64,000 bases of DNA, taken from NCBI GenBank assembly GCA_035578155.1, contig JAPWDM010000005.1:12056832-12120831 (forward strand). The letters are read 5' to 3'. The notes beneath the pieces are model-generated. The model ran no database searches and had not been told where the DNA came from. It worked only from the letters and a program-made list of their open reading frames with translations. Shown one piece after another: positions 58,942 to 64,000 of this stretch (position 1 is its first letter; every line of letters begins with the position of its first letter). A program made the translations under genes and the position numbers. The DNA is from Brachynemurus nebulosus (Eukaryota > Arthropoda > Insecta > Neuroptera > Myrmeleontidae).

Positions 58942-59425
58942 GGCAATTTCCCAAATTACGTGACAACGAAATTTTGTAGTTTTTTCCTGTTTTTCTTGAT
59001 TGATTTGCAAGTAAAACAAATAAAAAAGTAGATAAAGATTTTCGGAGATGTTTAATTTTCGTTAAAAAATATTAAAATTAAATATATTAAGCATTGCGTT
59101 TAGTAAGTAAATAACCCATTTTCCTTTCTTTTTTTTTTAATTTGGGCAAAGGGAAATACTAGAAAGAAAAATATACAATTTAATTTAATTATCATATTTA
59201 TTTATTACTAAATAATATAATTTCTAAGAGGAATAGCAAAATCATATTAACATAACCTAAGTTTCCTATAAATAGAAAATTAAGTTTTAATATTTTTTAA
59301 TGAAAATTAAATATGTGCATAAACTTTTATCGTCATTTTTATTTGCTTTAATACTAAGTCAATCAAAAAAAATTAAAAATTTGACAACTTTATTTTTTCG
59401 TTGGCACGTAATTTGGGAATTAGCC
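58942..59425. mobile_element. hAT-like MITE with perfect 8-bp duplication (484 bp)
   Basis: TTAAAATT flanks both sides (58934-58941, 59426-59433). Termini GGCAATTTCCCAAATTACGTG-like and CACGTAATTTGGGAATTAGCC-like pair over about 35 bp. No coding capacity. Confidence 0.87.
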
Positions 59426-59461
59426 TTAAAATTATAACTTTTTCTTCATTAAGGTCCGTAC

Positions 59462-59618
59462 TTTAACACCATAAATGGTACTAGAACTGGTACACTATTT
59501 TGACAGCTAATGCACTTTATATGTAATTACTGACGTCGTACAGGATGATGTGTAAGTTATTAAGATTTCACTTGACATCTTATAACGTCAATGACCATCA
59601 AGGTATTAATAAATAGGT
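59462..59618 (+). repeat. Dispersed repeat, copy 2 of a pair
   Basis: Partner of 46290-46452; both carry CTGGTACACTATTTTGACAG at the same place and CACTTTATATG about 20 bp on. Confidence 0.65.
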
Positions 59619-60373
59619 ATTACAACAGTCTAATATTCTAGAGCTGGCAGAATAAAATGTAGGCAACAGTTTTACGCAGGAGTAAATAAAAACAAAAATT
59701 ATTTATCATTAATTTCTATATATTTTAAATATTCTTCCACTGAAATGGAGCTCTTAGAAATTTAACTGACCAATGAGGTCTTGGAAAAATATAGTTTAAC
59801 ATATAGTTTGATATATTTCAATGTTCTTTGGAAAATAAGGTGGGCCAGGCAGAATTTAAATAAATTTTTAGGGTTCCGAAGCAACATGTTTGGAACTCTA
59901 ATGGTTTTCTGCGCCTTTCTCGCTTTCCACCAATAGCGTAATTCGACATTGACCTTTATTTTATCTTTTAAGGGTCCATTTCGGCCAGTAGCGTATACTA
60001 GAATAATTGACATTTTCAGTTACATAACATTTTTTTTGAGAAAGTAATATTTCCTGTTTTTAATACTAAATTCTCAGCTATTTGTTTATGGTATCTCCTG
60101 TCAAATAATTTTAGGAATTTTTGCCTAATTTTTAGAAGTTTTTGGTTCCCTGTGATACCATCTGTTCATAATTTACAATTATAGAACTAATTTCGTTCTA
60201 ATTATAACAAAAAAATGATTAAACATTCTGTTACATCCATTGTATAAGTTACACTGTATAACTTTATACATAAAATAGATTGGCTCAATGGTGCTATGTT
60301 GGTTCACTAAAGTAAAGCTGACATTTATAAGATGGATTTCTATCCATGGATTAAGTTAAGATTACTGATAAAA
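59619..60373. other. No gene; one worn retroelement tail
   Basis: TTTTTAGGGTTCCGAAGC at about 59863-59880 is the inverted tail seen at 36800 and 44060. Otherwise AT-rich spacer. Confidence 0.5.
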
Positions 60374-60484
60374 ATGAATGTGCTTTCCTTTCATTTCGCC
60401 TTTGTACTGTGCTGGATGGCGAACGTTGCTGCAGAGAAAATGAACGATGAAGGAGGTGAAGCAATGACAAGCGGAAATTGTTAG
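60374..60484 (+). CDS. Possible small secreted peptide (36 codons)
   Basis: ATG at 60374 (context AAAAATGA) opens 36 codons. MNVLSFHFAFVLCWMANVAA has the shape of a signal peptide: short n-region, hydrophobic core and small residues at a likely AA/E cleavage. The remainder, EKMNDEGGEAMTSGNC, is acidic and ends with one cysteine before TAG. Alternatively GAG/GTGAAG inside it (about 60457) could be a donor, making this a signal-peptide exon. The segment is richer in G+C than its surroundings and runs into a GC island. On the opposite strand the overlapping 81-codon frame looks less natural. No family recognised. Confidence 0.3.
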   Translation: MNVLSFHFAFVLCWMANVAAEKMNDEGGEAMTSGNC

Positions 60485-60489
60485 GATTA

Positions 60490-60550
60490 GTGTTGCGTCG
60501 CGTTTGCGGCGGGCGGGCGGGGGGAGGGGAGAGGTTAGCGGGGTATCACT
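60490..60550. other. Small GC- and CpG-rich island
   Basis: GTCGCGTTTGCGGCGGGCGG and the G-rich run after it contrast sharply with the AT-rich window. It could mark a promoter or a captured fragment. On the minus strand, 60735-60617 carries an open frame (RNKDGNYVVMVGKTKIIHCR) ending just before a donor-like GTAAGTAA; unassigned. Confidence 0.45.
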
Positions 60551-61001
60551 CACTATGTGCGCAGTTTTATTTCGTTCACACCAAAATCTTTCACTATAAT
60601 AAAACATTACTTACCGTTTATTTTATACGACAATGTATTATTTTTGTTTTACCCACCATAACGACATAATTTCCATCTTTGTTGCGCTTATGACGTACAA
60701 TATACATATAATCAGGTAATAAGTATAAATGTACCTACGTATTTTTTGTCTTTATCCAACCATCATTTTCTTTGAAAATTTGTTATTGTCTTACGAAAAT
60801 GTTCTCGTAACATTTATCGTTTTAACGTTTTTTGAAACAAAAGAAAGAATTGACTTGGTGTTGCTCTTGTCTTTTAGCGAATTTCCAGAATGAAATTCAG
60901 CTATTACAGCCACTGTCATGACGCGACTTGAGCCCGGGACTATGGCAGAAATTTGTTTTGAGGTCCCTAGAAACCGAAAATAATATTCACTAAAATATAT
61001 A

Positions 61002-61744
61002 CAGAGTGGGCCATTTTAATCTATGCATCTAAATATCTCGCGAGAGGTGCCACCTACCAAAAAATGACCTTTACAAAAGTTGTTAGGTACGAAGGGGGAC
61101 ATTAAATGGTGACCTTAAATTTGACCTTGACCTTCATTCTCACGGTAATTTAGAGATCAAGTCGTATCTTTCAACTGGGATGACGTATTTTTTATTTCGG
61201 ATTCTGAATGAGCGTGAAATTTCACGTCGAAAATGCTATAAACGAATTTTTTTTTGACCTTGAATTTTTTATTTTTCAGTTATGAAATTTATTAGTTAAA
61301 TTAGAATTCATTTTTCATGACTTTTTAGTGTCATTTTTTTCTGGATTTTGATCTTAGAATGACTTTCTAAGGTAGTTGAAAAGGAACAGACGCTCCTATT
61401 TTACGCCTCCAAAAGATGCCGACACTTTAAAGTTAGGTTTTCCCTTTAAAATCTAATTTTTTTTTGTTCTTTGGTGGCCTTTACACCTCTTAAGGGCAAT
61501 AATAAAATTTCGTTTATTGCATTTTTGACGTGAAATTTCACGCTCCTTCAGAATCCGAAATTTAAAATAGGCCTTTCTATTTAAAAAATACGACTTAACC
61601 TGAAAATGACCTTGATAATGAAGGTCAAGGTCAAATTTAAGGTTACTATTTAATGTCCCCTTCCGTACCTAACAACTTTTGTAAAGGTCAATTTTTGATA
61701 GGTGGCACCTCTGGCGAGAGATGCATAGATAAAAATAGCCCACC

Positions 61745-61747
<3 letters not shown>
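61002..61747. mobile_element. Long-TIR element inserted at a TA microsatellite (746 bp)
   Basis: Ends CAGAGTGGGCCATTTTAATC and, inverted, TAAAAATAGCCCACCCTG, flanked by TA (61000-61001, 61748-61749). Arms of about 270 bp are inverted copies and include AGGTGCCACCTACCAAAAA, AAAGTTGTTAGGTACG and AAATTTGACCTTGACCTTCA. No coding capacity. Confidence 0.88.

Positions 61748-61826
<79 letters not shown>
61748..61826 (+). repeat. (TA)n-(TG)n compound microsatellite
   Basis: About 54 bp of TA followed by about 24 bp of TG, at the family A microsatellite position. I/Y and T/H or C/V repeat frames come from it. Confidence 0.95.
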
Positions 61827-62128
61827 ATGTGATAACTCTCGAACGAAGAGTCCTAGGCTTACGAAATTTAGTGAAAATGTTGGAAGTCCCAAACCGTTGG
61901 ATAAGTTCGTTAGCCAGACACGTCCGATACCCGGAACGTGGTTTTTGTTCTTGCAAAAATTTCCACTTATTCAGAAATTTTTGCGAAATTTTTTTACACC
62001 ATTTAAAAGAGAAAAAATTTCATAAAAAAGTCTTTAAACTATTATTCTATGTTAAATAGTTTCCGAGAATAACTAATTTTTATAAACGGAAATTCGCTAT
62101 GTTATGCAGGATGCTGCGACAAGGGTAT

Positions 62129-62392
62129 TTATATATGGATGAATCTTAAATGTAATAATTGTTATACTCATTTTGCTATATATTGCTTTTACAATTTCTT
62201 TTTTTATTTTTTATTGTCACTATTCCGGGGAGATTTTTCCAGACAAACGACCAATGAACTAGTAAAGCACTTTCCGTAAATGTTGTTGTTGAATGTTACT
62301 TCAGTAAAAAAGTATATAATCAGCTTGAAATATTGATAAAAATAAAAAAAAATCTGACGGAACTACTTGTTTATTTGCTACATTTAACCAAG
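62129..62392. other. No gene recognised
   Basis: AT-rich spacer preceding the acceptor at 62391-62392. Confidence 0.6.
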
Positions 62393-62455
62393 GTGAAAGT
62401 CGTACTTGTCATGTGAGCATCCATTCACCATCACTACCGGTATACGATAGTGTTG
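62393..62455 (+). CDS. Candidate 63-nt internal exon, phase 1-1
   Basis: An acceptor (TTTGCTACATTTAACCAAG) and a donor (TGTTG/GTAAGCGC) bracket 63 nt. In the phase-1 frame it is open: two bases, then ESRTCHVSIHSPSLPVYDSV, then one base. It is near 48% G+C. Phase 1-1 agrees with 42596-42628 and with the end of 14476-14560. The unspliced frame continues to 62658 and is also open, so intron retention or a different structure is possible. Family unknown. Confidence 0.3.
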
Positions 62456-62960
62456 GTAAGCGCATCAGAACTGATCAGACACACACATCATGTGTAGCTG
62501 ACGTTGTAGAGAAGCCATCACAGTGTTCAGCACTGCAACTCGCAAGGATCCCCATACCAAAACAACTATGGTCTGATGCGGGCTTCAGAATGCGTTTTGT
62601 TCTATCACTCGTCTGGTGTATCCAAGTCCTCAGCGTAGGTGTAGAAAATTGTAACTAGTGGTGAGCCCAGAGTGTGCCCGACACGACTTAAGACATGTAG
62701 TCAGTCGGTGCCCGTCGCCGAACACATAGTGCATTGTAATACATTCTTAGACATTGTTACCTGAATTGGACAGGTTGGTCTGTCCCATAATAGGTGTTTT
62801 GTAGTAGTATGTGTGAATACGCACACTACTACAAAACACCAAACCAACACCATTGCAAACAGTGTGTACGTCCACAACATAGTGGGGAGATTTTACGTCA
62901 CCCACTGGCGACAAGTGGAAGAGTTTGATAGACATTCTAGTTTGGTCTCTTGGGTGTATC
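62456..62960. other. Compositionally distinct GC-richer block
   Basis: About 500 bp that are much richer in G+C than the rest of the window, with CCGTCGCCGAACACATAG-like text and no element ends found. It may be coding, an old viral or LTR fragment, or a captured segment; I cannot decide. It contains a strong hairpin. Confidence 0.45.
62793..62840. other. Hairpin with a perfect 16-bp stem
   Basis: GGTGTTTTGTAGTAGT (62793-62808) is exactly complementary to ACTACTACAAAACACC (62825-62840), with TGTGTG/CGCAC partly extending the stem and a small loop. Confidence 0.85.
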
Positions 62961-64000
62961 AGTAGAGAGTAAAAATACATATATCATCAAATCATACATT
63001 CATATGACCTATCTCATATGTAAATGGTCATTTTAAATGTACATACATATTCTATGACCAGTACATCCGTAACACATATAGATGGCAACACTATTCAGAT
63101 AACATTATTTATTTATTGTGCGCCGTACATATATACACCAAACGATAAAATTCGGACGTCTGTTATTCCCCATCTGTTATTGTATTTTGTATTTGATTTT
63201 AATAACGACAAATCAATTGCATATTGAATACTGAATTTTAAAAGGATATTCGATTTACATTTTCTATATTTTTTGTTCTATTTTTTAGTTTTATTTTCGA
63301 TATCTTCAAATCTGCCCGCCAATTTTTATTTTAATGTAATATTTGTGTCAGACTAAAATATGGCAATTTAATTACCATTTTAATTAATAAAACCTTTGCC
63401 GTCTATTTTGCCAATGTCGTTTGGTTTTTTGATCGTATTCAAACTTCAGTGCTTCAGGTGTCATGTGAAAAATATATTCTTTAAAATATCTATTAGAACT
63501 TTGATTGGTTTCCGTAATAGAAAACTTTAATAAGCTGAATATTTTTTACATTTTAATGCATGCCTATGTTATAATAGTATTCAATTTTTAGGGTTTCGAA
63601 GAAAATATACTATACTTAAAATGCACTGATGTTCTTTAAATTTTATACCGAAAACTGTGAAAAACTCTAGCTTCTGAGGAACCCTGCCTTAATGCCTCCC
63701 CAACATGCACTTGGCGAATTTTTTTTCAGTTTTACCAGAAACCCTTTTGTTATACAAAATGTAACTCTCATTGTTCGTTTCAGTACCAAATATTTATTTG
63801 ACAGCAAAATTTTTGTTAGTGTTTTTTATATCGTAGCTATAGTAAATCCTGTCACTGGAATTTGTCTCAACGAAAAATTTACGTAGAAAAAGTTTCTTTT
63901 CCGTCATCCGTGTTTTCTTTTTGCTTCACTCATGAAGAGGAAAAATAACATTTTCTTTGTTAATGCGTATCTTTTTTGTTGGAATGTCATTCTGTTATTC
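62961..64000. other. No firm gene to the right edge
   Basis: AT-rich sequence. TTTTTAGGGTTTCGAAG at 63585-63601 is a worn inverted retroelement tail. The frame at 63692-63886 has no supporting signals. Confidence 0.5.

Larger units (their letters stand above)
60872..62128 (-). mobile_element. Family A copy interrupted by a nested element
   Basis: On the minus strand it keeps the same order as 28714-29277: head (62128-62090), GGCTAACGAACTTATCC (about 61905), TCGTTCGAGAGTTATCA (about 61840), (TA)n, then GGTTTCTAGGGACCTCAAAA, CCCGGGCTCAAGTCGCGTC and the tail (60895-60872). The 746-bp element 61002-61747 sits at the TA tract. Confidence 0.85.

Noticed and set aside
60617..60735. Minus-strand frame (GNYVVMVGKTKIIHCR) resembling part of an SH2 domain
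   Set aside because: Similarity covers about 20 residues, the key FLVR arginine context is not convincing, and the frame stops before the donor.

Overview
The window is nuclear DNA from an animal, most likely an arthropod and probably an insect. It is roughly 70% A+T by eye and has no operons, ribosome-binding sites or long reading frames. Splice-like signals, arthropod-type initiator motifs (TCAGTT), a tRNA-derived SINE and many class II transposons fit this. I cannot name the species. I saw no rRNA, no CRISPR array and no convincing tRNA gene.

The window is mostly a graveyard of mobile elements. I could define about thirty by terminal inverted repeats (TIRs) and, in many cases, target-site duplications (TSDs). 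They include hAT elements with 8-bp TSDs (12772, 16677, 33881, 52932; palindromic relatives at 30025 and 58942), a pogo-like element with a pipsqueak-type HTH relic (1462), TTAA-flanked elements (21972, 45241) and a TTA-flanked Harbinger-like element (38023). Many TA-flanked MITEs and foldback elements are also present (6037/31342, 19959, 26069, 29608, 43047/43464, 57525, 61002). Several are nested. Recognisable protein relics are a hAT dimerisation domain at 34064-34270 (-), a longer hAT C-terminus at 53188-53770 (-) and a pogo HTH at 2007-2141 (-).

Long (TA)n tracts (4773, 24859, 29039, 43187, 61748) lie inside or next to TA-targeting elements. Other tandem structure includes a four-unit array of about 290 bp per unit, with TGACGTCA palindromes (32161-33260), and a minisatellite of about 32 bp per unit (56424-56715).

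Host genes are hard to see. The best candidate is a TATA box plus initiator at 14394-14420, followed by a first coding exon at 14476-14560 with a clean donor. Plus-strand mini-exons at 42596-42628 and 62393-62455 have the same phase (1-1), so the window may lie inside one gene with very large, transposon-filled introns. This is inference. Weaker exon candidates lie at 1229-1402, 5100-5206 (-), 9845-10160, 26418-26471, 50086-50532, 56792-56882 and 60374-60484. None matched a family I could name, and all need transcript evidence.
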